A stretch of 64,000 bases of DNA from Collinsella sp. (GCA_019424905.1 JAHYYP010000008.1:5748-69747), one strand, 5' to 3'. Positions 44,841 to 54,195 are shown, numbered from the stretch's first letter. Numbers and translations: made by a program. Notes: a model not told the origin generated them from the letters alone.

Positions 44841-46739
44841 TTAATCCAACTCTTTTAAGCCATGCGCCAGCTGCCAGTACTCGCCGTGCTGGGCGAGCAG
44901 CTCTTCGTGCGTGCCGCGCTCGATGATGCGGCCGTGTTCGAGGACCATGATGGCGTCGGCGTCGCGGACGGTGGACAGGCGGTGCGCGATCATAAACGTG
45001 GTGCGACCGCGCATGATGCGGTCCATACCGCGCTCGATGAGCTTTTCGGTACGCGTGTCAATGGAGCTCGTGGCCTCGTCCAGGATGAGCACCGGCGGAT
45101 CGGCAACGGCCACGCGCGCGATGGCGAGCAGCTGACGCTGGCCCTGCGACAGGTTGGCGCCATCGGCCGTGACCGGTGTGTCGTACCCTCTAGGCAGGCG
45201 GCGGATAAACGAGTCGGCGCAGGCGGCCTCGGCAGCGGCGCGCACTTCCTCGTCGGTCGCGTCGAGCTTGCCAAAGCGGATGTTCTGCGCAATGGTGCCG
45301 CTAAACAGGTGCGTGTCCTGCAGCACAATGCCGAGCGACCCGCGCAGGCTGGCCTTGGCAATGTGCTTGACGTCGATGCCGTCGTACGTGATCTCGCCGT
45401 CATCGACCTCGTAGAAGCGGTTGATGAGGTTGGTAATGGTCGTCTTGCCGGCGCCCGTGGAGCCCACAAACGCAATCTTTTGCCCCGGCTTGGCAAACAG
45501 GTTGAGGTCCGTGAGCACGCGGGCGCCCGGCACGTAGGAAAAGTCCACGGCATGGAAGCGCACGTCGCCGGCAAGCGGGACCAAGCCGCACGTGAGCTCG
45601 GTGCCGTCGGCGGCCACCGCGCGGCCCGACTCATCAACGGCTGCCACGTCATGCAGGTGCCCGTAGACGCCCACGCCCTGGCCCTCGGGAATTTTCCACG
45701 CCCATGCGGCATCGCCCGTCTGCACCAGCTCCACGCAGCCCTCGTCCACCTCGGGCTCAAGGTCCATAGCCGCAAACAGGCGCTCGGCACCGGCCAACGC
45801 GTTGAGCAAGAAGTTGCCGAGCTGCGTAAACTGGTTGATGGGCATGGCGGCCTGGCGCACAAAGACCAGGTAGCTTGCAAGCGCGCCCACGTCGGAGAGT
45901 CCCTTGATGCAGAGCATGCCGCCCGCCACGGCGACGATGGCATAATTGACGTAGCCAATCACGACGGTCATGGGCACCATGGAGTTGGCATAGCTCACGG
46001 CGGCGGTGCCGGTGCGGCGAAGCTCGTCGTTGCGGCAGGTGAAGCCGGCAACATTCGCCGCCTCGCGGTTAAAGACCTTGATGACCTTTTGGCCCGAGAC
46101 CATCTCTTCGATATATCCGTCCAGGTCGCCAAGCGATGCCTGCTGGGCGGCAAAGAAGCGCTTAGAGCGCGCGCCCGAGTAGCGCGCATACAGCACAATG
46201 GCCGCATCGCACACGAGTGTGATAATCGTGAGCTGCCAGTTAAGGATGATGAGCATGGCCGTGGTGCCCACAACCTGAATGGCGGCCTGAATCACGTTGG
46301 CAAAGCTGTTGTTAAGCGCCTCGGAGACGGTGTCGACGTCGTTGGTGAAAAAGCTCATGATGTCGCCCGAGCGCGTGCTGTCAAAATAACTGAGCGGCAG
46401 CGTCTGGATGTGCGCGAACAGGTCGCGGCGAATATCGGACACCACGTGTTGGGCCGCGCGCACCATAATCTGCGAGTAGCCCAGGGCCGAGAGCACGCCC
46501 GCAGCGTAGATGATCGCCGTCAGGATGACCTGCTTGGCAAGCAGTTCCTCCCCGCCCGTGGCCAAACCGTTAACGATGGGGCGCACCATGTAGGTGCCGG
46601 CGAGGCTCGCGATGGCGGCAACGGAGGCGAGCACGCCCACCGCGAGCAACGAGAACTTGGCATGCCCCATGTAGGAGAGCAAGCGACGCACAGTGCGCTT
46701 GAGGTCGGCCGGGCGTGCTTGGGCTGCGGTCTTAGGCAT
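44841..46739 (-). CDS. ABC exporter half-transporter (second of pair)
   Basis: A 632-residue ABC exporter: a six-helix membrane domain, then an ATPase with Walker A GSTGAGKTT, a variant signature LSQGQRQLLAIAR and Walker B LILDEATSSID. Between the two domains is an unusual insert of about 50 residues rich in Trp, Val and Asp (around DAAWAWKIPEGQGVGVYG). Walker A and B are both complete. ATG at 46739 overlaps the partner stop by 8 bp, with AAGGGGG upstream. Likely a heterodimeric multidrug-type exporter (LmrCD/BmrCD-like); substrate unknown. Confidence 0.9.
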   Translation of the reverse strand: MPKTAAQARPADLKRTVRRLLSYMGHAKFSLLAVGVLASVAAIASLAGTYMVRPIVNGLATGGEELLAKQVILTAIIYAAGVLSALGYSQIMVRAAQHVVSDIRRDLFAHIQTLPLSYFDSTRSGDIMSFFTNDVDTVSEALNNSFANVIQAAIQVVGTTAMLIILNWQLTIITLVCDAAIVLYARYSGARSKRFFAAQQASLGDLDGYIEEMVSGQKVIKVFNREAANVAGFTCRNDELRRTGTAAVSYANSMVPMTVVIGYVNYAIVAVAGGMLCIKGLSDVGALASYLVFVRQAAMPINQFTQLGNFLLNALAGAERLFAAMDLEPEVDEGCVELVQTGDAAWAWKIPEGQGVGVYGHLHDVAAVDESGRAVAADGTELTCGLVPLAGDVRFHAVDFSYVPGARVLTDLNLFAKPGQKIAFVGSTGAGKTTITNLINRFYEVDDGEITYDGIDVKHIAKASLRGSLGIVLQDTHLFSGTIAQNIRFGKLDATDEEVRAAAEAACADSFIRRLPRGYDTPVTADGANLSQGQRQLLAIARVAVADPPVLILDEATSSIDTRTEKLIERGMDRIMRGRTTFMIAHRLSTVRDADAIMVLEHGRIIERGTHEELLAQHGEYWQLAHGLKELD

Positions 46740-48561
46740 GGCGCTCACCCCCTTCCAAGGGCGATCCGCATGCGACGGAGGAAAATGGATCATTCGCGCA
46801 ACCATCGTCGCTGCCGTCGCCGGCGTCCGCGTTCCTCGCAAACTCCATCTGCGAGGCGTAAATCTCCTGGTATATGTTGTCGCCCGCCAGCAGTTCCTCG
46901 TGCGTGCCCACGCCGTGGACACGACCGTCGTCCAGCACCACAATGCGATCGGCATCCATGACGCTCGCGATGCGCTGGGCGATGATGAGCACGGTCGCAT
47001 CGGGAATCCGAGCGATGTGCTCGCGAATCTTAGCGTCGGTCGCCATATCGACCGCGCTGGTGGAGTCATCAAAAATGAGCACGCGCGGATGCTTGAGCAG
47101 CGTGCGCGCGATGCACAGGCGTTGCTTCTGGCCACCCGAGACACCGGCGCCGCCTTGGCCCAACTCGCCGTCCAGCCCGCCGATGCGATCAAGGAACTCG
47201 TCCACGCACGCCGCGCGGCAAGCCGCGAGGAGCTCATCGTCCGACGCCTGCGGATTGCCCCACTGCAGGTTCTCGCGCACGGTACCCGTAAACAGCACAT
47301 TCTTTTGCAGCACAATGCCCACAGCGTCGCGCAAGGCGGCGAGGTCGTAGTCGCGCACGTCGCGTCCGCCCACAAGCACGGCGCCTTCGGTGGCGTCGTA
47401 CAGGCGCGCAATCAGCTGCACAAGCGAGCTCTTGCCCGAGCCCGTGCCGCCGAGGATGCCCACCGTCGAGCCGCTCTCGATGCGAAGGTCGATATGCTGG
47501 AGCACATCCTCGGCTGCATCCGCGCGGTATTTAAAGGAAACGTCGCGAAACTCGATACTGCCGTCCGCTGGCGCCGCAATCGCGAGGTCTCCCGCGGGGT
47601 TGGCGATAAAGGGTTCCTCATCGAGCACCTCGGCGATACGGCCCACACTCGTAAGAGCGCGCGTGAGCAGCAAAAACACGTTGGAAATCATCATGAGCGA
47701 ATTCATGATCAGCAGCACGTAGCTCATAAAGCCCGTGAGCGAGCCCACGCCCAGCTTGCCGGCGAGAATCATGCGGCCGCCAATCCACAGGATAGAGAGC
47801 GCAGCCACGTACATCGACAGCTGAAACACCGGCAGGTTGAGCACCGCGCTGCCAAAGGTCTTTGTCGCAGTGCCGGCGAGCTCGGTATTGACGGTGTCGA
47901 ACTTGGCCTCCTCGTGCTCGGCACGCACATACGCCTTGACGGCACGCACGGCGGTGAGGTCTTCCTGTACCACGCCGTTGAGGTGGTCCATCGAGGTCTG
48001 GAGTTGGCGGTAGAGCGGACTGACGCGATAGGTGATGGCGCCCAGTACGATTGCCAGCACGGGCAAGATGATCGCAAAGACGGTGGCGAGCGGGCGCGAC
48101 AGCATCAGCGCGTAGATAAGGCCGACGATAAGCGTCACCGGGCCGCGCACCATAGGGCGAAAGCCGTTGCCCACAGCATTTTGGATAACGGTGATGTCCG
48201 TGGTCATGCGGGTGACGAGCGAGCTGGCGTCGTAGTTGTCCAGGTTACCAAAAGCGAGCGTCTGAATCTTTTTGTACTCGGCCTCGCGCAGGTTAGCGCC
48301 TAGGCCCGAGGCAACGCGGGCGGACGTGCAGGCATAACCCAAGCCCAGTACCAGCGAAAGCGCAGCGCACACCAGCATGTACGCGCCCTGCAGCAGCATG
48401 TAGTTGATATCACCCGCAGGCACGCCCACATCGATGATGTTGGCCATGATGACCGGGATAAACAGCTCGAGCACCGTCTCGACCGACACAAAGAACACGC
48501 CGAGGATGGCATCGCGACGGTATGCCCCTAGATAGGAAAACAGTATTTTGAGATTGCGCAC
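46732..48561 (-). CDS. ABC exporter half-transporter (first of pair)
   Basis: A 609-residue ABC exporter. ATPase motifs are Walker A GGTGSGKSS, signature VSGGQKQRLCIAR and Walker B VLIFDDSTSAVD, where the catalytic Glu after Walker B is Asp (DDS). This is the usual degenerate site of a heterodimeric exporter, and the partner keeps Glu. The start is GTG at 48561 with a GGGGGTT upstream. It is divergent from the MATE gene, with a 258-bp shared region. Confidence 0.9.
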   Translation of the reverse strand: MRNLKILFSYLGAYRRDAILGVFFVSVETVLELFIPVIMANIIDVGVPAGDINYMLLQGAYMLVCAALSLVLGLGYACTSARVASGLGANLREAEYKKIQTLAFGNLDNYDASSLVTRMTTDITVIQNAVGNGFRPMVRGPVTLIVGLIYALMLSRPLATVFAIILPVLAIVLGAITYRVSPLYRQLQTSMDHLNGVVQEDLTAVRAVKAYVRAEHEEAKFDTVNTELAGTATKTFGSAVLNLPVFQLSMYVAALSILWIGGRMILAGKLGVGSLTGFMSYVLLIMNSLMMISNVFLLLTRALTSVGRIAEVLDEEPFIANPAGDLAIAAPADGSIEFRDVSFKYRADAAEDVLQHIDLRIESGSTVGILGGTGSGKSSLVQLIARLYDATEGAVLVGGRDVRDYDLAALRDAVGIVLQKNVLFTGTVRENLQWGNPQASDDELLAACRAACVDEFLDRIGGLDGELGQGGAGVSGGQKQRLCIARTLLKHPRVLIFDDSTSAVDMATDAKIREHIARIPDATVLIIAQRIASVMDADRIVVLDDGRVHGVGTHEELLAGDNIYQEIYASQMEFARNADAGDGSDDGCANDPFSSVACGSPLEGGERHA

Positions 48562-48611
48562 GCAGGTTCAACCCCCATCAAACGTTGTTCGCAAACGCAC
48601 GTATTATTGCG

Positions 48612-48718
48612 CGCCGAATAATGGTGTCAAGTATTCCGAAATCGTTTTCTGCAAGGTTAGCGCCGGCGGCGAGTTCTCGTGATGTGTGTCCATATTCACT
48701 CGGAATAATGGTGCGCGA
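48612..48718. repeat. CGGAATAATGGTG direct repeats in the ABC/MATE intergenic region
   Basis: CCGAATAATGGTG near 48613 and CGGAATAATGGTG near 48700, with an inverted TATTCCG near 48632. They lie upstream of the minus-strand ABC pair and may be operator sites. Confidence 0.45.
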
Positions 48719-48748
48719 GACTTTTTCGCTCCGGCGTCAACACAAACC

Positions 48749-48779
48749 TTGACTCTACAATCGTTGTAGGGTTTTCACT
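48749..48779 (+). promoter_or_regulatory. MerR-type promoter of the MATE gene
   Basis: TTGACT (48749-48754) and TTCACT (48774-48779) are 19 bp apart, too long for normal use. The spacer holds the dyad CTACAATCGTTGTAG (48755-48769). This layout is typical of promoters activated by MerR-family regulators. No MerR gene is in the window. Confidence 0.6.
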
Positions 48780-48819
48780 ACACTGGTACGTAAACAAACC
48801 CAGCCAGAAAGCCCCGCCC

Positions 48820-50166
48820 ATGGAACACGACCTCACACGCGGCAATGTCCTTAAGACCATCGCGGTCTTTGCCCTGCCCTATATGCTCTCGTACTTTTTG
48901 CAGATGCTCTACGGCATGGCCGACCTGTACATGATGGGGCAGTTTAGCGGCGCCGCCGGTATCACCGCCGTGGGCAATGGCGCGCAGACGCTCTATATCA
49001 TTACCGTGACGCTCGTGGGCCTGGCCATGGGAACGACGGTGATCGTCGGCCACGCCGTGGGCTCGCGCCGCTTCGACCGCGCCGAGACCGCCATCGGCAA
49101 TACCATCACGCTCTTTATGGGCGTCTCGGTGGTGCTGGCCGCTGTCCTGCTTGCATTGTGTCCGCAGATTGTGGCACTCATTGGCACGCCGGCCGAGGCG
49201 GTCGAAGGAACCGCCGCCTACCTGCGCATCTGCTTTGTCGGCATTCCGTTTATCGCCGCATACAACATCCTCTCGGCCATCTTTCGCGGGCTGGGCGATT
49301 CGCGCTCGCCCATGTACGTGATCGGCGTGGCATGCATCATCAACATCGCGCTCGACTTTCTATTTATCGGCCACATGGGACTCGGCCCCGTGGGTGCGGC
49401 GCTCGGCACGGTAACCGCCCAGACGGCAAGCGTTGCCCTCGCGCTCGTGTGGCTCAAGAGCCGTCGCACGAACATCCACGTTAAGCGTAGCGACCTGCGC
49501 CCCCAGCCCGAGGTGCTCGGCAGCATTCTTAAGATCGGCGTGCCCGTGGCCGTGCAGGACGGCTGCATCCAGGTGGCGTTTATGTTCATCACCGTCATTG
49601 CCAACCACCGAGGGCTCGTCGACGCTGCCGCCGTGGGCCTGGCCGAAAAGATGATCAGCTTTTTGTTCATTGTGCCGAGTTCCATGGGCGCTACCGTCAG
49701 TGCACTCACGGCGCAAAACGCCGGCGCGGGCAAGGGCGACCGTGCACGTCAGGTGCTCAAAGACGCCATGACGATCTCGGTGGTGTACGGCTGTCTGATC
49801 ACGGTGCTGATGTGGCTAGTGGCGCCGGCGTTTATCGGCTTTTTTGCCAAGGACGCCGCGGTAGTCGCGGCCGGCACCGGCTATATGCGCAGCTATATTT
49901 TCGACGCGATTTTTGCCGGCATCCACATTTGCTTTAGCGGCTTTTTCGCTGCGTATGGCAAGAGCTACATCGGCTTTGCGCACAACGTACTAGCCGTGGC
50001 GCTCATTCGCGTGCCGGGCGCGTGGCTGCTGTCGAACGCCTATTCCGACACGCTGTTTCCCATGGGCATCGCCTCGCCGTGCGGATCGATTTTGTCGGCG
50101 GTCATCTGTGTTGTCGCGTTTACCGTGCTCAACCGGCGCGGGGCTTTTGACAAGTTGGCAGCGTAG
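48820..50166 (+). CDS. MATE family efflux transporter
   Basis: A 448-residue, 12-helix MATE (MatE/NorM) exporter driven by H+ or Na+. The N-terminal LKTIAVFALPYMLSYFLQMLYGMADLYMMGQFSGA fragment region and repeated halves (first matE unit to about 160, second from about 240) are characteristic. ATG at 48820 follows AGAAAGC. Its MerR-like promoter suggests induction by a drug or toxic ligand. The stop is followed by a decayed gene tail. Confidence 0.9.
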   Translation: MEHDLTRGNVLKTIAVFALPYMLSYFLQMLYGMADLYMMGQFSGAAGITAVGNGAQTLYIITVTLVGLAMGTTVIVGHAVGSRRFDRAETAIGNTITLFMGVSVVLAAVLLALCPQIVALIGTPAEAVEGTAAYLRICFVGIPFIAAYNILSAIFRGLGDSRSPMYVIGVACIINIALDFLFIGHMGLGPVGAALGTVTAQTASVALALVWLKSRRTNIHVKRSDLRPQPEVLGSILKIGVPVAVQDGCIQVAFMFITVIANHRGLVDAAAVGLAEKMISFLFIVPSSMGATVSALTAQNAGAGKGDRARQVLKDAMTISVVYGCLITVLMWLVAPAFIGFFAKDAAVVAAGTGYMRSYIFDAIFAGIHICFSGFFAAYGKSYIGFAHNVLAVALIRVPGAWLLSNAYSDTLFPMGIASPCGSILSAVICVVAFTVLNRRGAFDKLAA

Positions 50167-50177
50167 CGGGGCAACGT

Positions 50178-50264
50178 GAGATTGCCCTGATCGACGACAT
50201 CATCAGCGACGATCCCACAACCTACGTGACGCAGATCACGGTGCCGGTTGCCCCGTCCAAATAA
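50178..50264 (+). pseudogene. Gene-tail remnant, copy 1
   Basis: In frame: ALIDDIISDDPTTYVTQITV... ending PVAPSK and TAA, with no start or upstream body. A matching tail (TYMTRIMLPATTPK, TAA) is at 51550-51597. The two form an imperfect direct repeat of about 50 bp around the toxin-antitoxin island. The parent gene is not identified. Confidence 0.5.
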
Positions 50265-50306
50265 GAACTGCCCAGAAAACGTTCGGCTGAAAGCAGAATC
50301 TTGACG

Positions 50307-50498
50307 TTATAGGCCATATTTTGCCTCAAGGTCATCGAGAGCCTCAAAGGCATCACGCGCCATGCCAGCAGTACGCTCCCGCTCGGCCACAGCTATACGA
50401 GCCATCAGACGAGCCTTAGCCTGTTCCTGAACCATGAAGTCATAGTCTTCAGATCGAAGTACAACAAATTTGCTATAGCCGTTTTTTGTAACAGTCAC
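50307..50498 (-). pseudogene. Truncated Phd/YefM-type antitoxin remnant
   Basis: The readable part (VTVTKNGYSKFVVLRSEDYD, then a helical charged tail ending in LEAKYGL) matches the middle and end of Phd/YefM antitoxins. The usual N-terminal DNA-binding half is missing: upstream in this frame there is no start codon and no Phd-like sequence. A GTG at 50498 with GGGAGG 11 bp upstream could yield a 63-residue piece. It lies 61 bp past the stop of an intact PIN toxin gene. Confidence 0.6.
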
Positions 50499-50559
50499 TG
50501 GACCAGGAGCCTCCCAACAAGCTCGCCAAACGCCGGGGACAATCCCCGATATGGCGGTT

Positions 50560-50982
50560 TTACTCCTCCGGAATCGGAAACGCACGGATGAACTCTGCAG
50601 GCGAGAAGGTCTTGATGGTCGAGCGCACAAAAGCGGCGCGGTCACGCGTGATGATAAAGTCCACGCCGGCACGCTCGGCCATCGCACGGATACAGCCGTC
50701 CTCAAAGTCCGGCTCATCGGAATAGGCGGAGGTAAAACAAGCTTCTTGGTCGAGAGGCTCTACCGAGTAGCTCTTAAGACAGTCGCGCACTACCTCGCGG
50801 GCGCGCGCCTCGTCTGTCTGTTTAGTGAGAATGTAGTACGCGTCCTTGAGAGAGCAGGCCGAAACAACACCCTCGATAAGTCCCACGTCAACGAGCCCCT
50901 TGATCGTTTGCGCCGCTGCGTGCTCCAGCCGGCCCGGAAGCACGCAATCGAGCAGAAAGTTGGTATCAAGAAATGCCCTCAT
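50560..50982 (-). CDS. PIN-domain toxin
   Basis: A 140-residue VapC-like PIN nuclease. Acidic site residues are seen in FLDTNFLLD near the N-terminus, in FEDGCIRA and in FIITRDRAAF. The start ATG overlaps the antitoxin stop by 4 bp (ATGA), the standard coupled layout. The target RNA is unknown. Confidence 0.85.
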   Translation of the reverse strand: MRAFLDTNFLLDCVLPGRLEHAAAQTIKGLVDVGLIEGVVSACSLKDAYYILTKQTDEARAREVVRDCLKSYSVEPLDQEACFTSAYSDEPDFEDGCIRAMAERAGVDFIITRDRAAFVRSTIKTFSPAEFIRAFPIPEE

Positions 50983-51371
50983 AGGTAGCGCTCCCTCGCG
51001 ACGCGCTTTTCATCTTCAACCGTCATCGTATCGAGCGGCGTTCCCTTTGGCATGTTAGCCACGATATCGAGATACTCCTGGTAGTCCTCATTCTCCGCGA
51101 GCATCTCACGGATCTCCTTCCAGGTGATCTTGGGATGCCACATCGTACCCACGTCGCGCTTGGGCTTGTCCGTGCCGCACGCCGGCTTTGCGCCCCCACG
51201 CTCCTGAGCAGCGTCATATTCCACCGCAACGGGGCTTTCATAGTCGAGCGGCACGATCTTGAACAACGGCTTGCTCCGCTTGAAGACCACAACCTCCTCG
51301 CCATCATTGGCAACCCTTTCGGCCACCTGCGTAAGGTTTTGGCGCAGTTCCGAAAACGCGACGGTAACCAT
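50979..51371 (-). CDS. Phd/YefM-type antitoxin
   Basis: A 130-residue antitoxin. The N-terminal 45 residues (VTVAFSELRQNLTQVAERVANDGEEVVVFKRSK region) match the Phd/YefM fold with its paired beta strands; the C-terminal part is charged and helical for toxin binding. ATG at 51371 has GAGGAG upstream. The promoter region carries an inverted repeat TATACAC/GTGTATA (51407-51438), a likely autoregulatory site. Confidence 0.82.
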   Translation of the reverse strand: MVTVAFSELRQNLTQVAERVANDGEEVVVFKRSKPLFKIVPLDYESPVAVEYDAAQERGGAKPACGTDKPKRDVGTMWHPKITWKEIREMLAENEDYQEYLDIVANMPKGTPLDTMTVEDEKRVARERYL

Positions 51372-51406
51372 AACTGCTCCTCTCAACATATATCTTTACT
51401 GCTAAG

Positions 51407-51438
51407 TATACACGTTAATGTTAATGTTAAAGTGTATA
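51407..51438 (-). promoter_or_regulatory. Operator region of the Phd/PIN pair
   Basis: TATACAC (51407-51413) and GTGTATA (51432-51438) enclose three GTTAA(T) repeats in AT-rich DNA just upstream of the antitoxin start. Confidence 0.55.
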
Positions 51439-51549
51439 AAACTCATCACGATGGGGCAGCCCTGTTGTGGGACCTCACTGCGGGGCCCCTTTGCTTTGTA
51501 TGAATCTTCTATCGCTCCGGAACGACACCGCTCCGCAGGGTCACCCTCA

Positions 51550-51597
51550 GCAACCTACATGACGCGGATCATGCTGCCCGCCACCACGCCCAAATAA
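51550..51597 (+). pseudogene. Gene-tail remnant, copy 2
   Basis: Encodes ATYMTRIMLPATTPK and TAA, matching the tail at 50219-50264. No upstream body. It ends directly at the terminator at 51597. Confidence 0.45.
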
Positions 51598-51634
51598 AAA
51601 CCTCCCGGAAAGTATCAACCTTTCCGGGAGGTTT
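51597..51634. terminator. Bidirectional terminator downstream of ligA
   Basis: AAAACCTCCCGGAAAG and CTTTCCGGGAGGTTTT around a 6-nt loop, with A-run and T-run on the two sides, so it serves ligA on the minus strand and could also act on the plus strand. Confidence 0.88.
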
Positions 51635-51655
51635 TCTAATTTGATTATCGATGTC

Positions 51656-53884
51656 CTAAGCCTGGGGCACCTGACCAGTCGCCAGGATCTGCTCGAGTGC
51701 GTCCTCGTCCAGCACGGGCACGCCCAGCTGCTCGGCCTTGGTGAGCTTGGAGCCCGCTTTGGGGCCGGCGACCAGATAGCTCGTCTTCTTTGAAACACTG
51801 CCCGAGACCTTGGCACCAAGCACCTTGAGCGCCGCGCCTGCCTCGTCGCGCGTGCGGTTGACGAGCGTGCCGGTGAGCACGAAGGTCAGACCCGCAAGCG
51901 GCTGTGCGTCGGCGAGCTCGCCCGCCACGCCAGCGTCGGCTGCGGCTTGCGCGTGCGCGGCGCCCAAATCGACCTCGAGCGACAGGCCCGCCTGGCGCAG
52001 GCGCTCCAGCACGGCAAGGTTCTCGGGCACGGCCAGGAACTGCTTAACGCTCGCCGCAATCTTGGGACCGATGCCCTCGCATTCGGCGATGTCCTCTTCG
52101 CTCGCCAAGATAAGCTTGTCAATCGACAGGAATCGCTCGGCGATGACCTCGCCCACGCTCTTGCCCACATGGCGGATACCTAGGGCAAACAGCACGCGAC
52201 CGAGCGGCTGGCTCTTGGACTTGTTGAGCTCGGCGATGATTTTCTCGGCCGTCTTGAGGCCCACCGGAATGGGGTCGCCCTTCTTGACGCCCTTTTTGCT
52301 GTTGGAGCTGGCATAGGTGCGCCCCGTGTCCAGGCCTGCGATGTCGTCGACCGTGAGCTGGTAGAAGTCTGCGACATCGTGGATCAGGCCGGCGGCGATC
52401 ATCTTGTCGACGATCTCGTCGCCCAGGCCGTCGACGTCCATGCAGCCGCGGCTCACCCAGTGGAGCAAGCGCTCCTTGAGCTGTGCGGGGCAATCGATGG
52501 AGACGCAACGGTAAGCGACCTCGCCATCCTCGTGGACAACGGGGCTGCCGCACACGGGGCAGACCTCGGGCATGTGCCAGTCGACCGAATCGACCGGGCG
52601 CTTGTCGAGCACCGGGCCCACAACCTCGGGGATTACGTCGCCCGCCTTGTGCACGATGATAGTGTCGCCCTCGCGCACGTTTTTGCGGCGGATCTCGTCG
52701 ATGTTGTGCAGCGTGGCGCGCGCGATGGTGGAGCCGGCGACCGTCACCGGGTCGAACTCGGCGACCGGTGTGAGCACACCGGTGCGGCCCACCTGGATGC
52801 GAATTTCGCGCAGGACGGTCTGCTTTTCCTCGGGCGGAAACTTAAAGGCAATGGCCCAGCGCGGCGCGCGGGCGGTAAAGCCCAGGTCGAGCTGCTGCTG
52901 GAAGCTGTCGACCTTTACGACCACGCCGTCGATATCGTAGTCCAAGTCGCCGCGGTGCTCGAGGGCCTGGGCGCAGAACTCGTGGACCTCGGCCGGCGTG
53001 GCGCAGCGTGCCACGTTGGGGTTGACGCTAAAGCCGGCGCTACGCAGCCAATCGAGAAACTCACGCTGGCTGTGGACGTGCAACGGGTCGGTATCGGCGA
53101 TGGCATAGATAAAGGTGGCCAGGTCGCGGCGCGCCGTGACCTTGGGGTCCTTTTGGCGCAGGCTGCCGGCGGCGGCGTTGCGCGGGTTGGCGAAGGGGTC
53201 GCGGCCCTCGGCATCGGCCTCTTCATTCAGACGCACAAAGCTGCCCTTGGGCATATAGACCTCGCCGCGTACCTCAATGGTGCGCTCGCGGTCGGCGCCC
53301 ATGTGGGCGAGCGCCGGCTCGGACAGGTGCATGGGCACATCCTTGATAGTACGGACGTTGAGCGACACGTCCTCGCCCGTGGTGCCATCGCCACGTGTGG
53401 CTGCGCGTACGAAGGTGCCGTTTTGGTAAGTAAGGGCCACGCCCAGACCGTCGATCTTAAGCTCGCAGGTATAGGTGACGCTACCGGCACCGAGGGCATC
53501 CTCAGTGCGCTGGAGCCACGCGTCGAGTTCGTCCAGGTCCATGGCATCGTCCATGGAATACATGCGCGCCATATGCGTGACCGGCGTAAACTGCTCGCTC
53601 ACGTAGCCGCCCACGCGCTGGGTATAGCTGTCGGGCGTCACCAGGTCGGGGTAGGTGGCCTCGATTTCCTGCAGTTCAACAAGCATTTTGTCGAAGGCGG
53701 CGTCCGTGATCTCGGGCGCATCGAGCATGTAGTAGCGATAGGCGTGGTAGTCGAGCTCGTGGCGCAGTTCGGCCGCGCGCGCTGCCGCCTGGGCACGGGC
53801 ATCGGTCGGTGCGGTGGCTTCCGCGGTCGCGGGCGTTTCGGTATCGATGTCCACACCGTCACCAAACAGACTCGATTGCTCCAT
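51656..53884 (-). CDS. ligA: NAD-dependent DNA ligase
   Basis: A 742-residue replicative and repair ligase. It has the N-terminal adenylation domain with the KxDG lysine in CELKIDGLGV, a zinc finger (CPVCGSPV...CVSIDCPAQ), helix-hairpin-helix repeats and a C-terminal BRCT domain (LAGLTFVLTGTL). It is a little longer than the usual 670 because of an N-terminal extension (MEQSSLFGDGVDIDTETPA and following Ala-rich region). ATG at 53884 follows GAAGGAGTG. Single gene. Confidence 0.97.
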   Translation of the reverse strand: MEQSSLFGDGVDIDTETPATAEATAPTDARAQAAARAAELRHELDYHAYRYYMLDAPEITDAAFDKMLVELQEIEATYPDLVTPDSYTQRVGGYVSEQFTPVTHMARMYSMDDAMDLDELDAWLQRTEDALGAGSVTYTCELKIDGLGVALTYQNGTFVRAATRGDGTTGEDVSLNVRTIKDVPMHLSEPALAHMGADRERTIEVRGEVYMPKGSFVRLNEEADAEGRDPFANPRNAAAGSLRQKDPKVTARRDLATFIYAIADTDPLHVHSQREFLDWLRSAGFSVNPNVARCATPAEVHEFCAQALEHRGDLDYDIDGVVVKVDSFQQQLDLGFTARAPRWAIAFKFPPEEKQTVLREIRIQVGRTGVLTPVAEFDPVTVAGSTIARATLHNIDEIRRKNVREGDTIIVHKAGDVIPEVVGPVLDKRPVDSVDWHMPEVCPVCGSPVVHEDGEVAYRCVSIDCPAQLKERLLHWVSRGCMDVDGLGDEIVDKMIAAGLIHDVADFYQLTVDDIAGLDTGRTYASSNSKKGVKKGDPIPVGLKTAEKIIAELNKSKSQPLGRVLFALGIRHVGKSVGEVIAERFLSIDKLILASEEDIAECEGIGPKIAASVKQFLAVPENLAVLERLRQAGLSLEVDLGAAHAQAAADAGVAGELADAQPLAGLTFVLTGTLVNRTRDEAGAALKVLGAKVSGSVSKKTSYLVAGPKAGSKLTKAEQLGVPVLDEDALEQILATGQVPQA

Positions 53885-53992
53885 AGCAGCACTCCTTCGC
53901 TCGATTTCAAACGGATACTAGAGTACCACCGGTCGCAATGGGGTCGAATAGCCCTTTCGAACCGCACCGAATCGGCAGCCGCCAGACCGGGG

Positions 53993-54195
53993 TGGACAGT
54001 TAGTTCAGATACGTATAAATCCTAGAGCTGAATCAGGCACGAACACCCCTGTTTCAACTAATTTGGGCTCCTCGAGACCATGTAAACGTCCCGCTCTCCC
54101 TTCCAAACACCCATTCGAGCCCCATCCCAATCAAAAATTGCTCAAAACGCATCCCAAGCTGCCCCAGATTTATACGTATCTGAACTAACTGTCCA
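53993..54195. mobile_element. 203-bp element with 29-bp perfect inverted ends (MITE candidate)
   Basis: TGGACAGTTAGTTCAGATAC...(53993-54021) is repeated exactly in reverse complement at 54167-54195. The 145-bp interior carries no gene. No target duplication is evident at the edges. The ends fit a miniature inverted-repeat element or a transposon relic. The remaining bases of this 448-bp gap show nothing else except the htrA terminator. Confidence 0.6.

Noticed and set aside
44862..48303. Very long plus-strand frames opposite the ABC exporter pair
   Set aside because: Composition rich in Arg, His and Gly and overlap with two fully motif-supported genes mark them as shadows.
53993..54195. Inverted repeat considered as an insertion sequence
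   Set aside because: No transposase frame fits in the 145-bp interior; kept as a MITE candidate.
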